A stretch of 64,000 bases of DNA from positions 124,001 through 188,000 of the forward strand of contig RBZT01000633.1 in assembly GCA_003693705.1 (NCBI GenBank), given 5' to 3'. Made by a program: the position numbers and the translations under genes. The stretch is from Polymyxa betae. Its lineage: Eukaryota > Endomyxa > Phytomyxea > Plasmodiophorida > Plasmodiophoridae. Shown here piece after piece: positions 21,635 to 32,977 of the stretch. The notes beneath the pieces were generated by a model, which was given only the letters and a program-made list of their open reading frames with translations, was not told the DNA's origin and ran no database searches. Numbering within the stretch: position 1 is the first letter of the stretch; each line of letters opens with the position of its first letter.

Positions 21635-23495
21635 ATGTCTGCGCCTTCGGCCTCGGCCAGATCGGTCGACAACCCGCTTGTCACCCGATATGCCAGTAAA
21701 GAGATGCAGCGAGTGTTCTCAGCTCAGAACAAATTTGGTATCTGGCGACGACGTACGTACACTCTTTCATTTTTGTTGTATTTTCGTTTCTGAAACTTGA
21801 TAATAGTTTGGCTGGCGCTGGCCGAGACGCAAAGGGAGCTAGGCTTACATCAAATCACTGAGACCGCTTTGACCGAAATGAGGGCCCATCTCGACGATAT
21901 CAACTTCTCCGAGGCAGAAACGTTTGAAAATTCTCTAAGACATGATGTTATGGCACATATCAAAGCGTAATGTCATCAAAGTATTCCCACAAACACTTAA
22001 TCTGAATTCAGTTGGGGTTTGCAATGCCCAAATGCAGTGAAAATCATCCATCTTGGGGCAACATCATGTTTCGTCACGGATAATGCCGATCTCATTCAAA
22101 TGCGCGAAGGAATGCGAATTATTCGTAGAAAGATACTGGGCTTGATTGCTGCCATGAGCGTGGAGGCCAAGAAGTATAACGATGTGCCAACTCTGGGCTA
22201 TACACATTTACAACCAGCGCAACTAACAACGTAATTGTATGTTTCGTTATGGTCATCATCGGAAAAATGATGGTCATTGCAGCATAGGAAAGCGGATCTG
22301 TCTTTGGATTCACGATCTGCTTTTTGACTTTCACGACATCGATCGGCAGATCAAAGAGCTGCCGTTTCGTGGCGTGAAGGGGACCACAGGAACTCAAGGG
22401 TCGTTTCTGTCGCTGTTTGAAAATGTCAGATAAGTGCGACTTATTTGACATTATTCATCAATTCAAAGGCAGGACCATGCCCAAGTTTTAGCTTTGGATC
22501 AAATCGTGACGAAAAAGGCCGGTTTCGATCGGTGTATTAGTGTCTCTGGGCAAACGTACACTCGTAAAATTGATTTTAGAGTTTGCAGCGTTTTGTCAGG
22601 TTGGAATTCTCGACTTTAACTGTAATATTTGCTGATACACTGCTCGATTTAATTCAGGGATTGCTCAATCGATCCATAAAATGTGCACTGATTTGCGTCT
22701 ACTTGCGAGTTTCCGTGAGATTGAAGAGCCGTTCGGCGTTGATCAGGCAAGGGCGTTTTAACTGCGGATGTATTCATTAGTAATCTTTTGAGTAGGTTGG
22801 GTCGTCAGCAATGGCATATAAAAGAAATCCAATGCGATGCGAACGTGCTTGCTCTATTGCTAGACATGTAAATTCTTTGTTATCAAATTCGATCAACACA
22901 ACTTGTACGCAATGGTATCTGGCGATTCTGAATATTTAGTTTTCAGTGTCTCACGTGTACATAAGGTTGGAAAGAACCCTTGACGATTCTGCCAACCGCC
23001 GAATCACCCTGTTTGAATCTTTTCTGGGTATCGATGCGATCTTAGACATTGCCAGGAACGTGTTCGGCGGACTGCAGGTAAGAAATGGGATTTAGGTTAG
23101 GTACTACCGCTGAACATGTTCAGGTGTGGCCAAAAGTGATTTCAAAACGCATAGCTGCTGAACTGCCTTTTATGGCCACTGAAGCTATTATGATGGCTTG
23201 TGTTAAAGCAGGCGGTAACCGCCAGCAAATTCACGAGGCAATTCGCGAACATTCATTGGCTTCGGCGAAAGCAATGAAACAAGAAGGTGCTGAGAACGAT
23301 CTCCTGGAGCGACTTTCTCTCGATCCGCTTTTCTCTCCAGTAGCTGGCTTACTTGGTCAGTTGACTGATTCAGCAGCTTTTATTGGACGTGCTCCTCAGC
23401 AAGTTGAGGAATTTCTCGAAGCGGATGTTCGTCCATTGTTGAAAGTTTACAGTGCAGAAATCGATCTGTTGACTCCTGTGGAATTGGCTGTTTAA
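21635..23495 (+). CDS. ADSL: Adenylosuccinate lyase
   Basis: Cleaves SAICAR and adenylosuccinate to fumarate plus AICAR or AMP in purine synthesis. The ATG at 21635 (context CCACCATG) gives [20 protein letters not shown]; further exons carry [62 protein letters not shown] (catalytic His region), and [17 protein letters not shown]. The fumarase/ADSL signature near 22798-22835 reads [18 protein letters not shown], with the catalytic serine loop. The last exon (from about 23120) has [17 protein letters not shown] and ends [10 protein letters not shown]. The order matches animal ADSL, so the enzyme looks complete. Several introns of 45-60 nt interrupt it. Confidence 0.93.
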
Positions 23496-23695
23496 ATCAA
23501 TTGCCTGCTTGTTTAGTCAATTGTCATCATACTAAGTAAATAAGTTATTATAGTTGTCGTCTGCCTTGACATTCCCTTGATCAAATCACATGTTCTTTAC
23601 TTGAAAAAAGCATCATGCTCAAGGCCGATGACGATCTGTGCGCCTAGTTTATGTGATACAACCTGGTTTTACTGGATTAATCACTGAATAATGGT

Positions 23696-23932
23696 ATGTA
23701 CTCGTTTGTTGCCAAACGCACTCCAGACCGTGATTTCATAGGTACTTGCAGAATTGATAAACACAAACCACCCGTTTTTGATAAGAACTATTATATGAGA
23801 CTATGGAATGAAGGAAATATCTAAAATTGAAAATCTATAATAATTCAGATGTGGGTTGATTATTACGAGCCCGAGTACCACGATGATGAATCTGAATCAG
23901 CCTACGAAATGGAACAATTCCTTGAGCATTAA
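23696..23932 (+). other. Possible small two-part gene with no canonical donor
   Basis: An ATG at 23696 opens a 42-codon frame (MYSFVAKRTPDRDFIGTCRI ... NYYMRLWNEGNI, stop 23824). Just beyond it, after an ATTCAG, a 27-codon frame starts at 23849 (MWVDYYEPEYHDDESESAY ... QFLEH, stop 23932). Both have strongly coding-like composition, and the second has the acidic end expected of a C-terminus. No GT donor lies between them, so a simple intron does not join them. Not recognised. It could be one gene with a non-canonical junction, two small proteins, or chance. Confidence 0.25.
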
Positions 23933-24026
23933 GAAGAATACCCCGAACCTTTTAAAGATTGCAATGCCTTTTTTCCGAAGAGACAATTACGATTTACAAC
24001 TCCATTTTATATCCAGAAAACATAGG

Positions 24027-24084
24027 AATAAACAATTGTATCCCCTCCCTAATCAAATAAACAATTGTATCCCCTCCCTAATCA
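24027..24084. repeat. Two-copy 29-bp tandem repeat
   Basis: Two perfect head-to-tail copies of a 29-bp unit (24027-24055 and 24056-24084) with core AACAATTGTATCCCCTCC. They lie about 170 bp upstream of the coiled-coil/PUB gene. Confidence 0.9.
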
Positions 24085-24256
24085 GAAACAACAATTCACC
24101 ACCAGTATTCAAACGAACCCTTATTCTTTTCTGTTTTTTTCATCTGGAAAAAAATATTTCCGGACAACTCTACCGTAGATGTATTTTACCATACTATAGG
24201 TATAGGAGTCATCCCCATATTCCACTTGTCACTTCTGTCTGTTGGCATTTTGTCAG

Positions 24257-25386
24257 ATGTCAAAGTTTCGTAAATCTACGTCAACTTTTCAACTTCTGCA
24301 ATCTGATTTTGAGGCCTTATCTCGGAAAATAACACAGCCTGATCTTAGCGATGATGAGTTGGAACAAGCAGATAAAACCGCCTCTGACCTGCATACGTAT
24401 AGCTCGATGTTTCCTTTATGGTTTCTCTCTGACTTTATTTCTAGACGATTGGAGGAACTGGTCTCAGCTGTTGAAGACCTGGTAAGGTTAGCGTCGGAAA
24501 CAGACCCGGATAGGAAAGTTTTCGGCGATTCAATGGTCGCCAAAGTCAAACAGCTTGCAGCTCAATTGGACGAGTTCAAAGATACGGCCTACAATGCGAT
24601 TCGCTCAGTTAAGGAGAGGTACCAACCGGTTTTAGATCGTAAACGCCAAGAAGAGGAAATGGCTCGTTGTAAGATACTTGAAGAAGTCGTTCTGTTCTTT
24701 TGGGACCAACGACGATTAACTTAACGATTTGTTCAGAAAGAGCTATTGGAGAATCAAAGACGATCGGCAGCAAAAGCCGAAGAGGAAAGGCTGAGACAGC
24801 TTGAAGAAACAGCTCGTCAAGAAAGGGCCATTAAGGCTGAGCAAGAAGCAGCGGCAAATGAAATGGAGCGAAAGTCCTATGAGATTGAACGCGATATCAG
24901 AAATGTTATCAAATCAGCAGCTGCCCAAGACGAGCAGCGTTTGGCCCAACGTCGCGAAGCTGCCAAAACGATGCCACTAGCCGAAGTGCTTGATATTATT
25001 GAAAGCAACAACTCGGGATCGGCTTATAAGAAAGCTGTTAAAGCTTTACAAGACATCGCCGATAATATCGTGGCGAATCCAGAAAACCCACAATTCAGGA
25101 CTATAAAGAAGGCGAATGCAAAAATACAAAGTGAGTTGCGAGGAGGCGTTGGTAGCTGCTAGTAACAATTTCCACAGGCGATTTGCTATCTGCTGATGGC
25201 GGCATCGAAGCGATGATATGTCTAGGATTCGTTGAGAAGGAAACCGATGGCTCGAGCTCGACGAAAGAGATGCTGCTGACCATGATCGAGCCTCCGGTTG
25301 AGGATTTCGATCAGTGGTCTGCCTGGTTCGATAGACTACAAAATAACCAGACGCTACTACAAACGGTATATAACGGATTATCATAA
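24257..25386 (+). CDS. Coiled-coil protein with C-terminal PUB domain
   Basis: The ATG at 24257 (MSKFRKSTSTFQLLQSDFEA) leads a long helical protein. Exon junctions: a 45-nt intron after DLHT joins RLEELVSAVEDL; a ~60-nt intron precedes KELLENQRRSAAKAEEERL, a highly charged coiled coil (about residues 120-200). The C-terminal domain reads YKKAVKALQDIADNIVANPE, TIKKANAKIQ, then after a ~40-nt intron LLSADGGIEAMICLGFVE and a tail. That is the PUB/PUG fold, which binds the C-terminus of p97/Cdc48 in PNGase, UBXN6 and HOIP. No UBX or transglutaminase domain follows, so this is a PUB-only adaptor. A role in p97-linked ubiquitin or ER pathways is inferred from the domain. Confidence 0.75.
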
Positions 25387-26029
25387 TGATTTAAAGCAGA
25401 TGGTTTATTGATTATCATGAGAAGCAACAGAAATCTATAAAGATTATCACCGAAATGTTTGCCATTATGTAGCCCGAAAGAATTTCTAAATTCGTCGGGT
25501 TGTTCGACAGCAGTATCGCTCTAGGAACAATCTTCGGATCAAACAGCTATGGCTTCAGCTGCGATCCAGCCTTATGTGTTCCATGAAACGGTGAACTCAT
25601 AAAGACGACAAACCCATCATAACCCGACCTCAGTCTGATTGAGGTTTACACCAATCAAAGACGAACACGCAATGGTTCACTACGGATTGCAGACACGATG
25701 TTCGAAGAAGGAAGCGAGCTGTTTTATAGAACGGAAGAGCAGGACGACAATATGAAGTCATTAAGATGCTCGAAAGACAAATGAGGCTACGGACTTTTTA
25801 TATCCTCACTTATCAGACTGGTTTTTCTTTCAAGTTCTTAAAGTTGAGTTATAGAAAGAAGCAAAAGATTCGATTCTGGGTGAAATTTCGAATGTGAAAC
25901 CGTTCAACCATTTCAACTCTCAACAGAGGTCAAACTTCCGGATGCCGTCACAGGGACAAAGCTCAGGAGGTGTCCCTCATAACGAGGAAATTTGAATACG
26001 TATTTTGAGGATATCTGGCGCATGGGCGC
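25387..26029. other. Intergenic, no gene seen
   Basis: About 640 bp between the PUB gene stop and a small membrane-protein gene. Stop codons are frequent in all six frames and I found no spliced model. Nothing distinctive is seen. Confidence 0.4.
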
Positions 26030-26365
26030 ATGGCGGCCGTTTTGATCGATGCTGTGATAGCTCGCATTCTGGAGCGATTAGAATCTCCAGAGAGCGGCAC
26101 TTCAGGATTGCTAATCGCCTTCTTGATCGTTGCGATTTTATCGTCAGTTAAACGAGGAAAAAAATCCCTTATTTCAGCCTATTCCATTTGGCAGGTAAGT
26201 CGAAGATTCAATCGAATTTCGTATGCTGAAATTTGACAGCTAGTTCAATACATATTAGCCGGATTTCTGCTATTTGTTTACGTCAAAGACCCAATTGTTC
26301 GATCAAGGTTGTCGTACCATTTCTACGACATCGTTGACAGTATATGGCGGCTTCAGCAAGTTTAG
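26030..26365 (+). CDS. Small membrane protein of unknown family
   Basis: Two exons (26030-26194 and 26240-26365) with a 45-nt intron (GTAAGT..GACAG) in phase 0. The product is 96 residues: an amphipathic start (MAAVLIDAVIARILERLE), a first hydrophobic span (GLLIAFLIVAILSSV), a basic loop (KRGKKS), a second span (YILAGFLLFVYV) and a soluble tail with SYHFYDIVDSIWRLQQ. This is the layout of small ER or mitochondrial inner-membrane proteins, but I do not recognise the family. The perfect donor and in-frame splice make a real gene likely. Confidence 0.6.
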
Positions 26366-26519
26366 CAATCCCCATTGTATTCACCTGGATAATAAAATAA
26401 CGCTAGGGTGATGCTGTGTTTCTCTGAAGATCGGCCTCAGTTGTTTTGGCCTCTGCATGGACTAATCAGGGTTCTTGATATCCCATACAAATTGTACTAT
26501 TGTGTTAGATACGTAGTAA

Positions 26520-26617
26520 AGCCATGACGCAACCCTTCATTGCCATTAATTTAGCCTTGACGCGACCCTTCATTGCCATTAATTAAGCCATGACGCAGCC
26601 CTTCATTGCCATAGTTG
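26520..26617. repeat. Three-copy 33-bp tandem repeat
   Basis: Three near-identical head-to-tail units starting at 26520, 26553 and 26586, each beginning AGCC(A/T)TGACGC and containing CCCTTCATTGCCAT. Units differ at a few positions (CAACCC, CGACCC, CAGCCC) and the third is truncated at its 3' end. They lie 160-260 bp upstream of the LRR gene start. Confidence 0.9.
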
Positions 26618-26777
26618 TCTCTCTATAACCAACCATGAAGAATGGACTGCGACTACGAAATGAATTGATAGCGAAGCTCCAGAACAGGATTTTTTGACAT
26701 CGTTAGCTACCACGTGCCAAATATCTTAGAGCGAAGCAGGAATCCGGGCTTACCGTTATGTGGCGTTTCCTCTGAAC

Positions 26778-28645
26778 ATGCTGTATGGTGTTTTCGTGTT
26801 GATCGCCGTTCTTCCATCGATCTATGGACTCCATTGTAGCCAGTTAATGATCCGGGATCTGCCAACAGAGATGGGGATATTAACAACTCTGAACTTATCA
26901 TATTCGGGACTTAATGACCACGATATGCTTGAATTATGTCGTTGTGAAAACAGTCATGAACAATTGTCAGCAGTTCAGCTGCTGGATTTAAAAGGCAACC
27001 AGCTCACTGGGCGATTCCTTTCAACTGCATTTTCATGCATGCGTGATGTCCAGTTCTTATTTCTGTCATCGAACCCAATCGTAGAGCTGGACGATTCGTT
27101 GTTCGACGGTGCACAGAATCTGCAGTATCTCGACATGAGCAGAGCGCCTATGAAGAAGCTGAGCTCTACTGCGCTTCATTCCATTTCGCGATCTCTGCAT
27201 TATTTGTATGCAAAGTTTTTGGTTTCTTGGGTTACTTAGACTATTGTAGGATTCTGGAGGAATCGCTATTAGAAAGTATCCCCGGCGATCTGTTTCTTGG
27301 CGAGTGGCCATTACAAAATTTGTATCGGACGAATCGAAAATCGATAAAACTTTTTCTTATAATTATCGGCAGGAGTTTAGCTGGAAATCGATACCTATCT
27401 GAACTACCCGGCGACATCTTCCAACATTTACCAAATCTACAATCGATGTATGAATTTCCTGATGTTCAAATCAATGCTTAGCTTTACCGCAGCAATGTTT
27501 CCGCAACTGCAATTCCATGCTGGCCACCATCAGGCAATCCTCACTTAAAACGATTTCCTTCTTCCATAGTCGATTGTCCAGCCAAAAGGAATGCGTCTAT
27601 TTATCTAGGCACTAATGATCCCGCTAGTATAGGAAAGCGGAGGCTTTTGTGGGCATCTGAGACGTTCTCAACTCAACGAGTTGTGTTTTGGTTAAACCTT
27701 GATTGCAGAACAATGACAGAGCCGGAGCAGTCAAAGACAATACTCGAGCTGATAACCGATATCTCCCATTCAGTTGGAGTTGACTCCAGCAGAATTGTCA
27801 ACGTGGAACTTGGACCGGGTCATCCAGGCACAACAACGGTCCAGCTCGATATTATTGAGGGAAGCTCGCCGACCTCAGAGCAGGCTGTCGCAACACTGAA
27901 GAACCAATCGTTGTCTGCAACCAGCGCTTTTCGGTTGAGCCCACGTTCTGATTGTAAATCTGAAACTGAGTGCTTTTTTAGAACCGGATTTGTGACCTCT
28001 TACTTCGACCCATCGCTGTTTCTCATCTCGATACCTGCCCAGGTTCGGTCATGCTCATCAACATTATATGTTGATATAACTGAATCCTGCCAAACGCTGG
28101 TGCAATCCAGTTCTTTCTACTCGCTCAGGTAAGCGTTTACACGAAATCCGACCGGAGCTTGATGATTTTGCAGTAATATCTGGATATATGTTATTGTTGG
28201 TGTGTCACTCCTTGTCATGATTATATCCATATGCTTCGTTCGAATCTCAGCCCGATACCGAGCTAAAACGCGATTGCGAGCAGCGATGACAGATGTTATC
28301 AATCTTTCAATAGAAAGAGATTTCGCCTTGCCGCCATCAATTCAGCTTTATATGGCTCCATCTCCTTCGGTGGCACCAGCAGACAAACCCTATGTGGCGT
28401 TATCGCCTTCGGTTCCGTCGATACCATCAGAACCAGATTTATCACCTGTAGCAAAGGCACAGGACTTCGAATTTGGGAGAGATTATTACCAACCGAGCGA
28501 GGCGAGAATAAATAGTTCCAGGACGCAATCGTCAGTTACGCTGGTGAAGAGACCTGGATTGAATGCTATTCGAAGCAAACGAATGCTTCTTCTAACAAGT
28601 CCTGAAGGTGATGAATCAATGCCTGATACAGATGCCGAGTTTTAG
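26778..28645 (+). CDS. Leucine-rich repeat single-pass membrane protein, receptor-like
   Basis: The ATG at 26778 starts a signal peptide (MLYGVFVLIAVLPSIYG). The ectodomain has a cysteine cap and LRRs: ILTTLNLSYSGLNDHDM, AVQLLDLKGNQLTG, VQFLFLSSNPIVELDDSLF, LQYLDMSRAPMKKLS, SIPGDLFLGEWPLQNLY, SLAGNRYLSELPGDIFQHL. After several short introns comes a domain with ILELITDISHSVGVDSSRI and TTTVQLDIIEG, resembling a small alpha/beta extracellular module often repeated in protist surface proteins. A transmembrane helix (YVIVGVSLLVMIISICFV, 28189-28245) precedes a basic stop-transfer and a ~130-residue Pro/Ser-rich cytoplasmic tail ending DTDAEF. No kinase or TIR domain follows. Ligand and role are unknown; adhesion or sensing is a guess. 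Confidence 0.72.
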
Positions 28646-28798
28646 TCTAGCATTTGGAAATCCATTTTCGCTTTCATGGCTATATGTCTTCAATAAAGTT
28701 TGGTCAATATAGGGGGGTTCCCTTCATAAGTGCATTGAAGAATCGAATTAAAATTGCAATTGAAGTCAATTAAACGGAGAGTGCGAAGTTCCAATTGA

Positions 28799-29877
28799 AT
28801 GCTCTCTCTGCATTTGCGCAGATTGTTGCTCAATTTGCCTGGCGAAATGAACCTTGGTGGATTTTTGCTTATCAACAAACCTGCTGGCGTGCTTTCGTAT
28901 TCCGTTGTACGAAGGTCTGAGTATCCAGCCAATAGGGAAAAACGATATATTCACCCTAGTTGCAGGGTGAAATCGATTCTCCAACGGCAGCTGAACTCGT
29001 CAAATGCCAAAGTCGGTCATGGCGGAACTCTGGATGCCTTCGCCGATGGTCGAACCATCCGTCTCAACTTACAAACCCAGCCATTAATTAGCGAATAGGT
29101 CTACTGATCGTCGGGATTGGGCCTGCCTGCAAACATCTCACCGCAATCCTAAAGGGATCAAAACGGTATGCTGTCGTTGGCCAGCTCGGCACCGAAACCG
29201 ATACACTCGATCCAGCCGGCACCATCACCAACATGAACAGTTTCGGTACGATACGGTGTGCTTGGAGTCTTTACACGCAGCTCAATGACCATCTGGTCAG
29301 ATCACATCGACAGAGAGAGAGTTATAGAGACACTGCCCAAGTTTGTAGGAGAGATCCTTCAGACTCCGCCTTTGTAAGACCCCATTATTACCCCATCACC
29401 CTACCCTATAATCGCTCTTGACACTTTAGGTATTCTGCTATCAAGATCGGCGGCCAACGGGCCAGCGATCGTATTCGTAGAGGAGAGGCGATCGCCATCC
29501 AATGTCGCCCTGTCACTGTTTATAACCTGCAATTAACAGGATTTCGACCGCCCGTCTTTAGTCTTGGTTTGCTTCTGTAAGCCCCTGGCTAACCAGCACT
29601 AACCTGATAACAGATATCCATTGCAGCTCGGGGTTCTACGTTCGTAGTCTGGTTTGCACGTCCGGATTGGTATTCTCTCGTTTGCTGATTGTTGTAGGTT
29701 AGGGATCTGGCTCAGGCTCTGGGCTCTTGCGCCCATGCAACTGCCTTAACCAGGACACAAAACGGTCCATTTTCATTGGCAGATTCGCGAGTCATTCAAT
29801 GGGATGATTTGAGTCCAGAATCGTTGATGAAATGTTTAGTCCCGTTTGAACAAACGAAACAAATCATCACGAGATGA
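28799..29877 (+). CDS. TruB-family tRNA pseudouridine-55 synthase
   Basis: Makes pseudouridine 55 in the tRNA T loop. The ATG at 28799 gives a leader MLSLHLRRLLLNLPGEMN that could target mitochondria, then GGFLLINKPAGVLSYSVVRR (motif I). After a short intron, NAKVGHGGTLDAFADG contains the catalytic aspartate in GTLD. Following exons give GIGPACKHLTAILKGSKRY, QLGTETDTLDPAG, YSAIKIGGQRASDRIRRGE, TVYNLQLTGF, and CSSGFYVRSLVRDLAQALGS, the last TruB motif with the conserved Arg. The C-terminus (to TGA 29877) is short and lacks a PUA domain, as in TRUB1/TRUB2. The family matches strongly; whether it is cytosolic, nuclear or mitochondrial is not fixed. Confidence 0.87.
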
Positions 29878-29904
29878 CAACCCTTTAATGAAGAACTAAA
29901 ATTA

Positions 29905-30629
29905 TCAGGCTTCATTCATAGCGGACTGTGATTCAAGACTTTGCCCTCCGGTGATGGAGGCGAAAGTATATTGATGATGAGGCAGGTGAGGAAGCAGCTC
30001 GGGCGGGATATCGATGTTCCGATTATGAGCCACGTCACCAATATCCATGTTTCTGATGTCAATCGTGATCTTTTGTGGGATGTTTTCATCACCCGCCCAC
30101 CAGCATTTGTAATAATCCTGATTGTAAGATAGAAGACCGCCTCGCTTAATACCCATACAGACTTCTTGGTTCTCTAAAAGCACGGGCACCTGGATCAAAT
30201 ATTTCTTGAAAGGTTCGAACTTCATAAAGGTCACGTTCACCTACAATAAACACCATTGTGAGCATTGCGTTCAGTAATAAATTTGCTTCAAGGTTTTTAG
30301 AAACGAACAAGAAAAAAAAAACAGAATTTTGAAGCTGATTTTACCGTGTTATGATAGTACATGTAATGGCGTTGATGGCATCGAGGGATCACACGGAATG
30401 TTCCTTTGCCTTCAACATTGATATCATAGACTGTGTTCCAGAACCAAGGCGTTCGTCGAACACGTGCGATATCGCGATGATCGAACGTCACCAGAAGTTT
30501 ATCGTCCGGACGACGGCCGTGAATGATGGCAGGGACTCGGCCTTGTCCACGAAGAGCACGTGCGACATGAGTCCCGGCAGCAGTACGACCCACAGCTTGC
30601 AGGATGGGGATCTCCCGTTTCGATGTCAT
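29905..30629 (-). CDS. Mitochondrial-type large-subunit ribosomal protein bL25
   Basis: Two exons on the minus strand. Exon 1 (ATG 30629) reads MTSKREIPILQAVGRTAAGT, then ARALRGQGRVPAIIHGR (5S rRNA-binding bL25 signature RxxGxVPAVxYG-like) and FDHRDIARV. A ~100-nt intron (GTAAAA..TGTAG) joins in frame to NVTFMKFEPFKK, then GIKRGGLLSYNQDYYKCWW, DIRNMDIGDVAHNRNI, the family's beta-domain motif (L.v.v.dLdIGd.ihv), and a C-terminus ending SAMNEA. bL25 is bacterial or organellar, so the product should be mitochondrial; the leader is only mildly basic. The TruB gene converges on it with 27 bp between stops. Confidence 0.8.
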
Positions 30630-30832
30630 CGTGATAAGCGGATTATGTCGGAATGACGGTAAAGGTCACCTCATGAGCAGAGGTGCGTTTCGCAGTTCTA
30701 TGAGATGGCTCTCATATCTTCTTCATATTGAAACAGTGATGTTTGCTGATCTTAACAAAACGGAGGGAATGGTGGATAACTCTGCACTAGTTTGGAACCT
30801 TATTCGCTATGGAAAAGTTGAACCTTTTTTCA

Positions 30833-31791
30833 TTAAAATTTGGGTTTCCGTCTTCTGCATGTATATTTGGAATCACCAGCGACCTTATATCCCTTCTGTC
30901 GCATTGAATCCTTCTTCTTCTGTACCCATTCGCGATCCTTTACAGCTTTGCCTTTCTTGGAGCGCGATCGCTTCAACGTCCCGCTGGCTGTGAACTCGAT
31001 CGTGTTCTTCTTTTTCATGGCGTGCTCATTGCTCAGCCCTTGAGGCATCTCGCTGGGCGTCCCGGCGAACAGCACCAAGAAATACTTCTTCGCTTTCGTA
31101 CTGTTCGGGTAATCGACGACGACGCCACCGCCGAAACCGACTTGCAAGGCGCTGGTTGTGATCAACTCCAGCGATTCGGCTGATTCGGGATAAAATTGGA
31201 ACACCGCTCGAGCGCCTTTCTAGAACAGAAGACTTAGTTACCGAGCAAATGAAAACGTGAAAGTGATCTTAAACAAAACCTAAACCTTGTTTACCTTCAA
31301 GCAATTATACAGCGATTGAAAGAATCGAACGAGACGCTGCTTCGGATTATGGCACGATTTATCGGCATTGCAAAGCCATTGCAGGACAGAGACAGATATG
31401 GCGGCATCGAATGTAGCTGGGCGGTAATACAGGCCCTGGCCGATATCGGACAGGAACAGGTCGCCTTCCACCTCACGCGCTAAAGCTATCTGGAGCATTG
31501 ATGGGGCGATATCACATCCGACCCAGATGTGACCATGATGGGTGAGAACCTCGCCGGATAGGCCTGAGCCACAGCCGAGATCGAGGACGTACGATGAGCG
31601 CCTCGGCGGCAGGTTCAGCAGCTCGATAGCGCGATCGGTCATGGCGCTCTGAATATCGATGATACGCGTGCTGAGCAGAGATTATTCGGCGGCGGCCAAT
31701 GAGAACGATGGACTTACTTAGCAGCATACTTCTTGGATTCATCATCGTTATAAAAGATCTCTGGCGGGTTCAGATGTTCTGGGCGACTCAT
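30833..31791 (-). CDS. BUD23: 18S rRNA (guanine-N7) methyltransferase BUD23/WBSCR22
   Basis: Methylates G1575/G1639 of 18S rRNA and aids 40S export. The ATG at 31791 gives MSRPEHLNPPEIFYNDDESK (family start), a ~60-nt intron, then TRIIDIQSAMTDRAIELLNL, the SAM-binding LDLGCGSGLSGE, GCDIAPSMLQIAL, and SVSVLQWLCNADKS followed by PKQRLVRFFQSLYNCL. After another intron comes the BUD23-specific C-terminus: AVFQFYPESAESLELIT, GFGGGVVVDYPNSTKAKK, FLVLFAG, and a basic tail with SKKGKAVKDREWVQKKKD and RRRKPKF, which binds TRMT112 or rRNA. All motifs are present, so the enzyme looks intact. Confidence 0.93.
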
Positions 31792-32039
31792 TGCAGAGCT
31801 GAAATTTCGAAATTTTGGAAAAAATCTGCAAAACTGCGCAACCCGCGATCACGCGCAGCTTTTTTTGCGTTCAGATTTTCAGCTCATATCGACCATATGG
31901 CAACATCGACTTAATAAAAGGATTCGTATTCTATTGTCTTTATTGTCTAATGGCGAATTAGGTTAAACATTGTTTGACAGCCAAATGGCTCGACAATCAG
32001 ATGCGGGTTGCCTTATATCAAATTTAGTTAACAGATGGT

Positions 32040-32977
32040 TTACTTTTTTATGGTTTTTGATGGTTTGGTTTTAGAACCCTTTTTGGTTGCAGGTTTTTTG
32101 GCACCCTGTTTCTTTGAGATTTTTGAGAAAGCGTCGGTCGGTGCCAGCGTCCCTGCTTCAATGAGCGCAGCGATGTGCTTGATGGTCGTGGCTCGGCTAG
32201 AGTTGACGTAATGCATGATCTTGGAAATTTGACCTTGATGCTGCTTGTACGCCTTAACGATCAGTTTGGAATCCTGGCAAACAATTAATACTTCGAAAAG
32301 CCAACACAAGTGTATTAGAAAGCAAAACCAAATCGCCTATAAACGAAAAGACTGAATATTCATGTGAAGCGCTTTAAAATAAAGCTGTAAATAATAATGG
32401 ACCTGTTCGCTGATATTGTCACGAGCTTCTTTAATAGCATCCTGAACAGTCTGACTATCAACCTGTCTGACACGTTCAAAGATGGCCCGAGCTACGCCCA
32501 ACAGCTCATCGGTCGACATGTTCTCGTCGATTCGAATATCACCATCGTCGACATCGCCTTCGCGATCATAGACGGCCCGTTTTTCAGGATCGGATAGGAT
32601 GCTGTAAGCTCGCGATAGCTCCTATCAAACATCACCAACCACATCACCGGTTTCACTGGGGATTCTTACCTGAAACCGAGCGCAAGCTTCAAGCGATGGA
32701 TCCTGCAATCAATTAGTATAAAGTACTTCAGCAATGCTGTTTGCTAGATAAATTTAAAAGAAATTTAGCAGGTTATATGTTAATACCGAATATGAAAGAA
32801 TCGCAAAAAATAGCATTTGTGGACCTTATCAGGGTGAACGAGCAGAGCTTTGCTGTAATAGGCCTTCTTCAATACAGCGGCTGAAAGGTCAGCTGTCGGG
32901 TCGACGCCAAGCAAGTCGTAGAGAGAAGCCGACACAGGTGCCGGGACCGGTGCCGCTTTCTTCCTGTTCAGCACCAT
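32040..32977 (-). CDS. DNAJC9: DNAJC9-like J-domain protein (histone chaperone type)
   Basis: The ATG at 32977 leads into a J domain: SLYDLLGVDPTADLSAAVLK, then KALLVHPDKV (the HPD tripeptide is intact), an intron, ARFQELSRAYSILSDPEKRA and VYDREGDVDD. The next part (ELLGVARAIFERV, TVQDAIKEARDNISEQ) and the following exon (LIVKAYKQHQGQISKIMHYV, IKHIAALIEAGTLAPTDAF) match the helical region that follows the J domain in DNAJC9, including the D..AY...G....I element. The tail is Lys-rich (KKPATKKGSKTKPSKT). Animal DNAJC9 is a J protein that also binds H3-H4. The extreme C-terminal histone-binding part of the human protein is shorter here. Confidence 0.82.
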
